The notes beneath the pieces are model-generated. The model made no database searches and had not been told where the DNA came from. It saw only the letters and a list, made by a program, of their open reading frames with translations. Both the position numbers and the translations under genes were made by a program. 64,000 nucleotides of DNA from Thiobacillus sp. SCUT-2. GTDB taxonomy: Bacteria > Pseudomonadota > Gammaproteobacteria > Burkholderiales > Thiobacillaceae. Numbering within the stretch: the stretch's first letter is position 1; the number at the start of each line of letters is the position of its first letter. The stretch lies in NCBI RefSeq assembly GCF_035621355.1, contig NZ_CP141769.1:434001-498000 (forward strand), read 5' to 3'. Of the stretch, positions 7,657 to 15,134 are shown in pieces.

Positions 7657-10017
7657 ATGCGCGCCGATGAGGCTTTTTTCCGCTTTCTCCGCCTGGAGAC
7701 CGAGGACTTCGACCTGCTGGACCGCTATCGTGCGGTGCTGCAGCAAGGGGCCGAACTGTTTGCCCGATCGTTCTACGAATACCTGTTCGGCGCACCGGAA
7801 ACCGCGGCGATCCTCGCGGGGCGCAATCTCGCCGCATTGCTCGAGGGCCAGGCGACGCATTTCGAGCGGCTCCTCGCGGAGCGCTTCGCGCCCGAGTACC
7901 GGGCGGCGATCCAGCGGGTCGGCCAGATTCATCAACGTCTCGGCATCGCGCCGGCCTGGATAGCCGGCAGCTACTCGCTCTACAAGGAGCATCTGGAACA
8001 GCGGACGAACGCGCCCGATGTCCCGCCCGAAGACCGGGCCCCGCTCCGGCGGGTCTTGTCGAAAATCGTGTTTGCGGATCTGGGACTGCAGTTGCAGGGC
8101 TATGCCCGCGCGCAGTCCCAGGAGGATGCCACCCGCGCAGCCTTGACGCGCGTGCTGATCGACACGGTGCTGAGCGAGCGGTCGACCGGAACCTGGGACA
8201 GCCTCCTGCGGAGGATGTGTCAGGGGCTGGTGTCGGAGGACACGCACATCCTCGCCGCCTGGGGCGCCTCGCTCGAAGCCGGGCGCGACGGCCTGACGCT
8301 CGCCTGCTTCGCCGACGGCGGGAGCGGGGAAGGGCCGACCTGCATCCCCCGGCAACCGGATCACCCCTGCTGGCAGGCCCTGGCCGCCGGCGAGCCGGTT
8401 GTCGTGCAGGCGACCGACGCCGCGACGCTCGGGCTGCCCGGGGGCGTATTGCCGCCCGGCAGCCAGGAGGTCGGCTTCATTCCCTTCGGACGGTCGCATG
8501 CGGGATACGCGGGCGTCGGCATCGTCGTGGCCGACTACGTCAACTATTTTGCGCGGATCGGCCTCGACCACTTCCAGGCGTTTTCACACTTCGGCGACCT
8601 CGCGATGACCATGCGGGATCAGAGCCTGCGTGACCCGCTCACCGGCCTCCCGAACCGCGTCCTGTTCCATGACCGCATGAATCACGCGCTCGCCGGCGCG
8701 GGGCGGCGGGAGCGTCTGGTTGCGGTCGGGGTGCTGGATCTGGACGGGTTCAAGGCGGTCAACGACCAGTTCGGCCATGCCGCAGGGGACGCGCTGCTGC
8801 GGCAGGCGGTCGGCCGGCTGCGCGGCGCCATGCGTCCGACGGATACGCTGGCCCGGCTCGGCGGCGACGAATTCGGCCTGCTGCTGGAGGGTCTCGAAAA
8901 TGTCTTCCAGCTGGAGACGCTGGGGGAACGTTTTCTGGAGGCCGTGCGCGAGCCGTTCGAGGTCGAGGGCCGGATCGTCCGGGTGTCGGCGAGCATCGGC
9001 TTTACGCTGCATCCGCTCGACGACGGCGACGGCGAGACGCTGCTGAGGCACGCCGACATGGCCATGTATTCCTCGAAGAGCGCCGGACGCGACAAGGCGA
9101 CGGTCTATTCGGCCGCGATGTCGGCCGAGGCAAGCCGTCATGCGCGCATGACCGGCGAACTGCGGAGCGCGATCGAGCGGGAGGAACTGGTGTTGCACTT
9201 TCAGCCGCAGGTCGACATGGCGACGGGCGACGTGGTCGGGGCCGAGGCCTTGCTGCGCTGGTCCCACCCGGATCGGGGGATGCTGCTGCCGGGCGACTTT
9301 CTCGACGGCGTCGAGGGCGGGCCGCTGCTGCGCCGGATCGGCCGTCACGTCCTTGACCAGGCGCTGCGTCAGGCAGCGTCGTGGCAGGCGCAGGGGGTGC
9401 CGTTGCGGGTGGCGGTCAACGTCGGCGCCCGCCACCTGCTCATGCCGCAGTTCATCGACGATCTGCGGGAGAGCCTGGCACGTCATGCCGTCGGCGCGCA
9501 CCTGCTGGCGATCGAAATCACCGAAAACACGCCGATCGTGGATCTTGCGTCCGCGCGGGATGCGCTTGCAGCGTGCCGCCGGCTCGGGGTGACGGTCATC
9601 CTCGACGACTTTGGAACGGGCAACGCCCCGCTGAGCCACCTGCAAGCCTTGCCCGCCGACGTCATCAAGATCGATCGGGGCTTCGTGCGGGACATCCTGC
9701 GCAATCCCAAGGACACGGCCATCGTCGCCGGCGTGGTGACCTCGGCACAGCTGCTCGGGTTGGGCATCGTTGCGGAGGGGGTGGAAGACGAAGAGCAGGG
9801 GGATCTGCTGCTCAAGCTCGGCTGCCGGCTCGCGCAGGGATACGCCATTGCGAGACCCATGCCCGGGCCCGCGATTCCGGACTGGATCCGTGCCTACACA
9901 GGCCTCGCATCATGGCGCGCCTGGGCCGGCCGTCCCTGGCGGCCGGCCGACTACGGCGCGCTGATGGCCGCGTTCCCCGCGAGCCTGCCGCGCGCAGGCG
10001 CGATCGCCCACCCCTAG
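7657..10017 (+). CDS. Globin-coupled sensor diguanylate cyclase/phosphodiesterase (globin-GAF-GGDEF-EAL)
   Basis: 786 residues. Residues 1 to about 160 resemble the sensor-globin domain of globin-coupled sensors, with His92 in GQIHQRLGIAPAW as the likely proximal haem ligand. About 165-325 looks GAF-like. The GGDEF domain is intact (residues 402-406) with a preceding RxxD inhibitory site (Arg393-Asp396). The EAL domain has the signature at 530-532, plus EITEN, DDFGTG, KIDRGF and EGVED, so both cyclic-di-GMP synthesis and breakdown look possible. The globin would sense O2 or NO. It sits between the repeat protein and the nirK cluster, which makes NO or low oxygen a plausible signal. The ATG has GGGAA upstream. 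The globin call rests on motif recognition only. Confidence 0.85.
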   Translation: MRADEAFFRFLRLETEDFDLLDRYRAVLQQGAELFARSFYEYLFGAPETAAILAGRNLAALLEGQATHFERLLAERFAPEYRAAIQRVGQIHQRLGIAPAWIAGSYSLYKEHLEQRTNAPDVPPEDRAPLRRVLSKIVFADLGLQLQGYARAQSQEDATRAALTRVLIDTVLSERSTGTWDSLLRRMCQGLVSEDTHILAAWGASLEAGRDGLTLACFADGGSGEGPTCIPRQPDHPCWQALAAGEPVVVQATDAATLGLPGGVLPPGSQEVGFIPFGRSHAGYAGVGIVVADYVNYFARIGLDHFQAFSHFGDLAMTMRDQSLRDPLTGLPNRVLFHDRMNHALAGAGRRERLVAVGVLDLDGFKAVNDQFGHAAGDALLRQAVGRLRGAMRPTDTLARLGGDEFGLLLEGLENVFQLETLGERFLEAVREPFEVEGRIVRVSASIGFTLHPLDDGDGETLLRHADMAMYSSKSAGRDKATVYSAAMSAEASRHARMTGELRSAIEREELVLHFQPQVDMATGDVVGAEALLRWSHPDRGMLLPGDFLDGVEGGPLLRRIGRHVLDQALRQAASWQAQGVPLRVAVNVGARHLLMPQFIDDLRESLARHAVGAHLLAIEITENTPIVDLASARDALAACRRLGVTVILDDFGTGNAPLSHLQALPADVIKIDRGFVRDILRNPKDTAIVAGVVTSAQLLGLGIVAEGVEDEEQGDLLLKLGCRLAQGYAIARPMPGPAIPDWIRAYTGLASWRAWAGRPWRPADYGALMAAFPASLPRAGAIAHP

Positions 10018-10025
10018 ACTGCGTC

Positions 10026-10046
10026 GCGGGCCCCGTGCGGGCCCGC
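10026..10046 (+). terminator. GC-rich hairpin after the GGDEF-EAL gene
   Basis: GCGGGCCC-CGTGC-GGGCCCGC is a perfect 8-bp stem, 8 bp after the stop codon. No T-tract follows, so it may only stabilise the mRNA end. Confidence 0.45.
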
Positions 10047-10103
10047 GTCCTCGCGCATGCGTCCCGTCCCTCCCGCCTGTTTGCCCACGCCGGATTCTTG
10101 AGT

Positions 10104-10140
10104 GTTCAGAGTGAACGTTTCCGGTGTGTTCATTGTGGTC
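10104..10140 (+). promoter_or_regulatory. Candidate activator sites (UAS) upstream of ncgABC-nirK
   Basis: GTTCA-GAG-TGAAC (10104-10116) is a perfect inverted repeat; a weaker copy, GTTCA-TTG-TGGTC, lies at 10128-10140, 24 bp further on. They end about 65 bp before the -24 element at 10206, mirroring the arrangement at 6866-6984. Confidence 0.6.
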
Positions 10141-10205
10141 GACCGCGCCGGCTCCTTGGCGATGGAAAACCTGAAAAGCGCATAGGGATCATGCAGATAC
10201 ATTCC

Positions 10206-10221
10206 TGGCACGCCTCTCGCT
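10206..10221 (+). promoter_or_regulatory. Sigma-54 (-24/-12) promoter of the ncgABC-nirK operon
   Basis: TGGCACGCCTCTCGCT has GG (10207-10208) and GC (10219-10220) spaced by 10 bp, as sigma-54 requires, and a perfect -24 box. Transcription would start near 10232, about 60 bp before ncgA. It is nearly the same as the element at 6969. Confidence 0.78.
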
Positions 10222-10276
10222 AGTAGCGTTGCGGGTCAATTGGTCAATTGATGAGACGCCCCCGTCTCGCTACTAG
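10220..10276 (+). repeat. Repeats and hairpin in the ncgA leader
   Basis: CTAGTAGCG (10220-10228) and CGCTACTAG (10268-10276) are a 9-bp inverted repeat. Between them are a tandem repeat GGTCAATT GGTCAATT (10234-10249) and a GAGACG-CCCC-CGTCTC hairpin (10253-10268). They lie between the sigma-54 start and the ribosome-binding site (AAGGAA), so they could bind a second regulator or fold in the mRNA. Confidence 0.5.
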
Positions 10277-10290
10277 AAAAGGAATAGGCG

Positions 10291-11346
10291 ATGCCACGAA
10301 GCAGTCTTCCGTCCCGGGTTGCGGCCCCTGTCACAGCCATGGCGCTCACCGTCGCGGCGCTGGCGCTGCCCACCACGGGGTGGGCCGAAAAGCGCACGTT
10401 CGACATGACGATCGAGGACACCAAGATCACCCTCGTCGACAAGCAGCAGTTCCATACCTTTGCCTTCAACGGCCAGGTGCCCGGCCCGCTGATCCACGTC
10501 AAGGAAGGGGACGAGCTCACCGTCAACGTCAACAATCTCACCACGCTGCCGCACACCATCCACTGGCACGGCATGCTGCAGAAGGGCACGTGGCGCATGG
10601 ACGGCGTGCCCGACACGACGCAGGCGGCAATCAAGCCGGGCGACACCTTCACCTACAAGTTCGTCGCGGAACCGTCCGGCACGATGTGGTACCACTGCCA
10701 CGTCAACGTCAACGAGCACGTGGCGATGCGCGGCATGTGGGGGCCCTTCATCGTCGATCCCAAGCAGCCGACGCCGATCGAGAAGAAGGTGACCAAGGAC
10801 TACATCATGATGCTGTCCGACTGGGCTTCGAAGTATGCGTTCAAGCCCGGCTACGGCGGCGTCCCCGGCGACGTCTTCGATTACTTCACGCTCAACGGCA
10901 AGGCCTTCCCGGATTCGCAGCCGCTGCGCGTCAACAAGGGCGACGTGGTGCGGATTCGCCTGATCGGCGCGGGCGAGCTGACCCACTCGATCCACATCCA
11001 CGGCCACGTCTTCAAGGTCGCCTTCAAGGACGGGCGCCCCCTGCCCATGCCCTACGAGGCGGACACCATCATGGTCGGCCCGGGCGAGCGCTACGACCTG
11101 ATCCTGACCGCCGACAACCCGGGGCGCTGGATGGTGCACGACCACGTCGACTCGCACACGATGAACGGCGACAAGCCGATGGGCGGTCTGATGACCGTCA
11201 TCGAATACAACGAGATCAGCCGCAACGACGCCTTCTACGCCTGGAAGGACAAGAAGTTCGTGCCGGATTTCTATTACGAAGAGTCCCTCAAGAAGCCGTA
11301 TGGCCTGCATGACGCGCCCGGCTTCAAGGGCCAGGCCGTTCAATAA
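10291..11346 (+). CDS. ncgA: Two-domain multicopper oxidase, NcgA-like
   Basis: 351 residues with a signal peptide (about 1-32). Two cupredoxin domains are visible. Domain 1 has HWH (91-93), HCH (135-137, with the type-1 Cys136) and a downstream His/Met ligand region (EHVAMRGM). Domain 2 has HIH (235-237) and HDH (283-285) but no Cys. This gives eight trinuclear-centre histidines and a type-1 copper only in domain 1, the pattern of type C two-domain oxidases such as the Nitrosomonas europaea enzyme. The following genes match ncgB, ncgC and nirK, supporting the name. It is a periplasmic blue copper oxidase; its natural electron donor is unclear. First gene after the sigma-54 promoter; AAGGAA precedes the ATG. 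Confidence 0.88.
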   Translation: MPRSSLPSRVAAPVTAMALTVAALALPTTGWAEKRTFDMTIEDTKITLVDKQQFHTFAFNGQVPGPLIHVKEGDELTVNVNNLTTLPHTIHWHGMLQKGTWRMDGVPDTTQAAIKPGDTFTYKFVAEPSGTMWYHCHVNVNEHVAMRGMWGPFIVDPKQPTPIEKKVTKDYIMMLSDWASKYAFKPGYGGVPGDVFDYFTLNGKAFPDSQPLRVNKGDVVRIRLIGAGELTHSIHIHGHVFKVAFKDGRPLPMPYEADTIMVGPGERYDLILTADNPGRWMVHDHVDSHTMNGDKPMGGLMTVIEYNEISRNDAFYAWKDKKFVPDFYYEESLKKPYGLHDAPGFKGQAVQ

Positions 11347-11358
11347 GCGAAAGGAACG

Positions 11359-12057
11359 ATGATGAAGCGATCCCTCATCGCCGCATTGCTGGGTGCGGCG
11401 TTCGCCGCCGGCCCGGCGCTGGCGGCAGACAACCCTGGCGCAGGCATCCTGAAGGCGCAGTGCATCAGCTGCCATGCCATTGCCAAGCCGGACAGCATGA
11501 CGCTCGACCGCCTGTGGACGCGCAAGGGGCCGGACCTCTATTACGCCGGCAGCAAGTTCAACAAGGCGTGGCTGGTCAAGTGGCTGCAGGAGCCGGTACG
11601 TATCCGCCCCACCGGCGAGTTCTACACCAAGCACGTCAAGGCCGGCGACAAGGAGGACGTGGTGGACGAGTCCACGCTGACCGCGCACGTGAAGCTGTCC
11701 AAGGCGGACGCCGAAGCGGCTGCCGACGCGCTGATGGCGCTGACCGGCCCCGACGGTCTGGTGACCAAGGGCGCGTTCAAGGGCGACAAGGTGAGCATGT
11801 CGATGGGCGCGATGTTCTTCAACAAGCTGCGCGGCTGTGCCGCCTGCCATTCGGCGAAGCCGGGCAGCGGCGGCGTGTCCGGCCCCGAGCTCTACACGGC
11901 CGGCGAGCGCCTGCAGCCCGACTACATCTACAGCTACATCAAGGATCCGCAGAAGATCGATCCGCACATCTGGATGCCGACCCTCAACCTGGCCGAGCCG
12001 GATCTGCAGCGTCTGACCGGCTACATCCTGCAACTCAGTGCATCGGAGGGCAAATGA
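11359..12057 (+). CDS. ncgB: Dihaem cytochrome c, NcgB-like
   Basis: 232 residues with a signal peptide ending near LAAD. Two haem c sites are visible: CISCH (35-39) and CAACH (160-164); Met206 in IWMPTLN may ligate the second haem. Two ATGs stand in tandem (11359 and 11362), and AAGGA is better spaced for the second. It lies 12 bp after ncgA and overlaps ncgC by 4 bp. In Nitrosomonas the cognate protein belongs to the ncgABC-nirK operon and is thought to pass electrons in nitrite metabolism; that role is carried over by homology and gene order. Confidence 0.85.
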   Translation: MMKRSLIAALLGAAFAAGPALAADNPGAGILKAQCISCHAIAKPDSMTLDRLWTRKGPDLYYAGSKFNKAWLVKWLQEPVRIRPTGEFYTKHVKAGDKEDVVDESTLTAHVKLSKADAEAAADALMALTGPDGLVTKGAFKGDKVSMSMGAMFFNKLRGCAACHSAKPGSGGVSGPELYTAGERLQPDYIYSYIKDPQKIDPHIWMPTLNLAEPDLQRLTGYILQLSASEGK

Positions 12058-12452
12058 ACACTAATACCCGTCTGCGCATCCCGGCCTTCGTGTCGACGGC
12101 GGCGCTGCTCGCCGCGGGCTTCCTGGCGAGCGCGCCCGCCGCGGCCGGCGCGCCCTACACCGAGGGGGCGCTGCGCAACTACAACACGTACTGCGTGCAG
12201 TGCCACGGCGTCAACCGTAATGGCCGTGGCGTCAACACACGCGACATGGCGGTGCAGCCCCGCGACCACAGCGATGCCAAGGGGATGGGCGACATCCCCG
12301 ACGAGGAGATCGCTCACGCCATCAAGGACGGCGGGCTCGCGGTCAACAAGTCCGTGCTGATGCCCGCCTGGGGCAACGTCATGAACGACGAGGAAATCAA
12401 GGAGTTGGTGGCGTATCTGCGCTATGTCTGCAACTGTGGTTCAACTAAATGA
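12054..12452 (+). CDS. ncgC: Monohaem cytochrome c, NcgC-like
   Basis: 132 residues, ATGA overlap with ncgB. A signal peptide (about 1-32, ending AAAGAP) is followed by one haem motif CVQCH (47-51) and a Met ligand candidate at 103 (LMPAWG), the class I cytochrome c layout. It has the usual final helix IKELVAYLRYV, then an extra CNC pair near the C-terminus (residues about 126-128), which is unusual for a small cytochrome c. It is probably the direct electron donor or shuttle for NirK, encoded 14 bp downstream. Confidence 0.85.
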   Translation: MNTNTRLRIPAFVSTAALLAAGFLASAPAAAGAPYTEGALRNYNTYCVQCHGVNRNGRGVNTRDMAVQPRDHSDAKGMGDIPDEEIAHAIKDGGLAVNKSVLMPAWGNVMNDEEIKELVAYLRYVCNCGSTK

Positions 12453-12465
12453 GGAAACTGAACAA

Positions 12466-13401
12466 ATGAAACCAAACAAGATGCTGGGGGTGGCCCTCGC
12501 CGGGGCGGCGGCGTTGTCGATGCTGGCGTTCCAGGCCGAGGCGAAAACCGTCAAGGTCACGCTGCACGCTGAGGAAGTGGATCAGCCGATCGACAACAAG
12601 GGGACGATGTACCGCACCTGGACCTTCGACGGCAAGGTCCCGGGCCCGGTGGTGCGCGTCACCGAGGGCGACACGGTCGAGTTCACGCTCGTCAACGAGA
12701 AGGGCAACAAGAACTCGCACTCCATGGACTTCCATGCGGCGCGGCTGGACGTCGTCAAGGACTTCGGTTCGGTGAAGCCGGGCGAGGAGAAGCACTACAC
12801 CTTCACCGCCAACTACCCGGGCGTGTTCTTCTACCACTGCGGCGCCGATCCCATGATCCAGCACATCGCGCGCGGCATGTTCGGCACGATCATCGTCGAT
12901 CCCAAGGATCCGAATGCCATGCCCAAGGCGGATCGCGAGTACGTGCTGATCCAGTCCGAGCTCTATCCGAACCCGGACGCCAAGGAAGACATGATGCAGA
13001 ACAAGTGGAGCAACGTCATGTTCAACGGCGGCATCTTCAAGTACGACCCGGTGCATGATCCCGCGGCAACCCGCTGGCTGCAGGCCAAGCCGGGCGAGCG
13101 CGTGCGCATCTACTTCGTGAATGCGGGCCCGAACGAGTTCTCGTCCTTCCATCCGATCGCCGGCATCTGGGATGCCGTGTATCCCAGCGGCAACCCGAAG
13201 AACGTGGAGCATGGTCTCCAGAGCTTCGTGGTGGGGGCGGGCGACGCGGCCACCTTCGACCTGATCTCCCCGGTCGAGGGCGCCAACGCGATCGTGACCC
13301 ACTCGCTGAAGGCTGCCCTCACTGGCGCCATCGCCGTGATCATGTTTAGCAACGACGCCGATCCCAAGATGGGCCACGGCGAGCAGATCCTCGTGCGCTG
13401 A
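12466..13401 (+). CDS. nirK: Copper-containing nitrite reductase (NO-forming)
   Basis: 311 residues with a signal peptide ending near AEA (residue 26). It reduces nitrite to NO in the periplasm. The copper ligands can be read directly: type-1 His85, Cys125, His133 and Met138; type-2 His90, His124 and probably His279; catalytic Asp88 (HSMDFH) and His229 (FHPIAGIW). The short two-domain form and HPIAGIW resemble the Nitrosomonas-type class rather than the Alcaligenes type. The ATG is chosen for GAGGAA 9 bp upstream. Placement after ncgABC suggests co-transcription from the sigma-54 promoter at 10206. A strong hairpin follows. Confidence 0.92.
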   Translation: MKPNKMLGVALAGAAALSMLAFQAEAKTVKVTLHAEEVDQPIDNKGTMYRTWTFDGKVPGPVVRVTEGDTVEFTLVNEKGNKNSHSMDFHAARLDVVKDFGSVKPGEEKHYTFTANYPGVFFYHCGADPMIQHIARGMFGTIIVDPKDPNAMPKADREYVLIQSELYPNPDAKEDMMQNKWSNVMFNGGIFKYDPVHDPAATRWLQAKPGERVRIYFVNAGPNEFSSFHPIAGIWDAVYPSGNPKNVEHGLQSFVVGAGDAATFDLISPVEGANAIVTHSLKAALTGAIAVIMFSNDADPKMGHGEQILVR

Positions 13402-13411
13402 GCACGTCCTG

Positions 13412-13443
13412 CCGGGGAGCGGCCTGTCGGGCCGCTTTCCCGG
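13412..13443 (+). terminator. Hairpin after nirK
   Basis: Inner stem AGCGGCC-TGTCG-GGCCGCT (13418-13436) is extended by CCGGG/CCCGG. It starts 11 bp after the nirK stop codon. A T-tract is short, so termination is probably partial. Confidence 0.55.
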
Positions 13444-13455
13444 TGCCATGATTCC

Positions 13456-13488
13456 GGCCGGCCGCGCGCCCTCACGGCGCGGCCGGCC
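13456..13488 (+). terminator. Very strong GC hairpin between nirK and the metal-efflux genes
   Basis: GGCCGGCCGC pairs with GCGGCCGGCC (10 bp), then a 2-base bulge and GCC/GGC around the loop CTCAC. It lies just before the ribosome-binding site GGAGA of the next gene. There is no T-tract. It may attenuate transcription or protect an mRNA end, giving lower or separate expression of the efflux genes. Confidence 0.5.
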
Positions 13489-13504
13489 TTGCGGAGAACT
13501 TCCC

Positions 13505-13771
13505 ATGAATGCCGAACGGTTGACCCGTGTTGTCGCGCGCCTGGCCGCGCCCATCTTCCTTTTCCTTGCGACCGTCGCGCTGACGCCGGCGCATGCCGGG
13601 GCGCCGCACCCTGCGCCTGCCGCGTCGCACGAACCGCTGCAGTCCCTCGGCGCCGGTGCGGCCGAAGGCGTGTGGACGTGCCCGATGCACGCCGAGGTTC
13701 ACGAGCACGCTCCCGGCAAGTGCCCCATCTGCAAGATGAAGCTCGTCAAGGCCAAGCCGAGGAGGGCCTGA
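13505..13771 (+). CDS. Small periplasmic heavy-metal-binding (HMBD) protein
   Basis: 88 residues. A signal peptide (about 1-31, ending PAHA) is followed by a linker and one heavy-metal-binding domain of the type found at the N-terminus of many CusB adaptors and Cu-ATPases: WTCPMHAEVHEHAPGKCPIC, then KMKLV. Cys, Met and His in this module suit Cu(I)/Ag(I). GGAGA lies upstream of the ATG. It stands where a cusF-like chaperone would, just before the adaptor gene, so it may hand copper to the pump; that is inference. Confidence 0.8.
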   Translation: MNAERLTRVVARLAAPIFLFLATVALTPAHAGAPHPAPAASHEPLQSLGAGAAEGVWTCPMHAEVHEHAPGKCPICKMKLVKAKPRRA

Positions 13772-13821
13772 GGTGCCGGTAAGGACGTTCGTCGTGCGGC
13801 CACACGCCTGAAGTCGCCGCC

Positions 13822-15132
13822 ATGAAGTCGTCGCTTGTGCGTGCCTTGTACTACGCGGTGCTGCTGCTCGTTCCGCTCTGCGCCGCCGGCGTGGCCCTGT
13901 TTTCCGGGGCGCCTCCGGTGGCCGGCGGGGACGCGGTCATGCATGCCGCCCATGCGGCCGAGCCGGTCGCGCAGCTGGGGGGCGGCAACCCCGCGCAGAA
14001 GCGCTGGATCTGCCCCATGCACCCGCACATCGCCCAGGACCATCCGGGGACCTGCCCGATCTGCGGCATGGATCTCGTGGAGGCCGACGGCGGCCATGAG
14101 GCAGGCGGCGTCCAGGTCGATCCCGCCATGCAGCAGCGCCTGGGCGTGCGGCTCGCGCGCGTCGAGTCGCGCCGCCTCGCGCGGGAGGTGCATACCTACG
14201 GCACCGTCGTGGTCGACGAAGCCTCGGTCCGGGCGGTCAGCCCCAAGATCGAGGGCTGGCTCAGCCGCCTGTATGTCAGGGCCGTCGGCCAGCACGTCGC
14301 TGCCGGCCAGCTGCTGTACGAGATCTACTCGCCCGAGCTGGTGCAGCGCCAGCGCGAATACATCGAGCTGCTGCAGCGCCGCGACCAGTTACTCGAGAGC
14401 CTGTCCGACCGCTCCGGACAGAATGCCCAGGTGGCGGCCAGCCTGGCGCGCGAGCGCCTCCGCATGCGCGACAAGTTCGCCTACGCCGATGTCGGCGCGG
14501 CAACGCTGGCGGAAATCGAGCGCACCCACCGCACGGTCGACCGCGTCCCGGTGTTCGCCACGCGATCGGGCTACGTCACGCAGATCGGCGCGCGCGAGGG
14601 CGCGTTCGTCACGCCGGTGACGCCGCTGCTGACGCTGGCGGACAACGCCACCGTCTGGATCGACATCGCGCTGTACCCCGACCAGCTCGAATGGGTGAGG
14701 GAGGGCGACGCCGTCACGGTGCGCTTCCCCCGCAGCGGGCATCCGCCGCTGACCGGGCGTCTGCGCTTCGCGTCGCCGACGCTGGATCCGCTGAGCCGGA
14801 CGGCGCGCGCGCGCCTCGAAGTGCGCAACACGGACGGGCTGCTGCGCCCCGGCGAATTCGCGGACGTCGTCATCGCGGCGGAGCCGCGCACGGCACTCGC
14901 CGTGCCGCGGTCGTCGGTGATCCGCACCGGCACCGGCGAGCGCGTCATGCTCGCGCGGGACGGCGGCCATTTCATGCCGGTTCCGGTCGAGACCGGCATC
15001 GAGAGCGGTGGCTACGTCGAGATCGTCGACGGCCTGCAGGAGGACGCTGAGGTCGCCGCAAGCGGGCAGTTCCTGCTCGATGCGGCCGCCTCGCTGGACG
15101 ACGCCGCGCACCGCATGCAATCCGCGCCCTGA
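13822..15132 (+). CDS. cusB: CusB-like periplasmic adaptor of a heavy-metal RND pump
   Basis: 436 residues. An N-terminal hydrophobic segment (about 7-25) is followed by a heavy-metal-binding domain (WICPMHPHIAQDHPGTCPIC, then GMDLV, about residues 63-90), then the adaptor core: barrel, lipoyl and coiled-coil parts (SPKIEGWLSRLYVRAVGQHV; YSPELVQRQREYIELLQRRD). Adaptors of this kind deliver Cu(I)/Ag(I) to the RND pump and to an outer-membrane channel. The pump gene starts 2 bp after the stop codon. No cusC-like channel gene is adjacent; the NodT protein at 4854 or the TolC at 29438 might serve, which cannot be told from sequence. Confidence 0.87.
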   Translation: MKSSLVRALYYAVLLLVPLCAAGVALFSGAPPVAGGDAVMHAAHAAEPVAQLGGGNPAQKRWICPMHPHIAQDHPGTCPICGMDLVEADGGHEAGGVQVDPAMQQRLGVRLARVESRRLAREVHTYGTVVVDEASVRAVSPKIEGWLSRLYVRAVGQHVAAGQLLYEIYSPELVQRQREYIELLQRRDQLLESLSDRSGQNAQVAASLARERLRMRDKFAYADVGAATLAEIERTHRTVDRVPVFATRSGYVTQIGAREGAFVTPVTPLLTLADNATVWIDIALYPDQLEWVREGDAVTVRFPRSGHPPLTGRLRFASPTLDPLSRTARARLEVRNTDGLLRPGEFADVVIAAEPRTALAVPRSSVIRTGTGERVMLARDGGHFMPVPVETGIESGGYVEIVDGLQEDAEVAASGQFLLDAAASLDDAAHRMQSAP

Positions 15133-15134
15133 GC

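Noticed and set aside
10221-10290. An NsrR or FNR site before ncgA
   Set aside because: I looked for the known two-part AT-rich palindromes and found only the GGTCAATT tandem, which does not match either consensus.
10273-12033. A 586-codon minus-strand frame opposite ncgA and ncgB
   Set aside because: Its composition is that of a GC-skewed shadow frame, and the plus-strand genes have signal peptides, haem and copper motifs.
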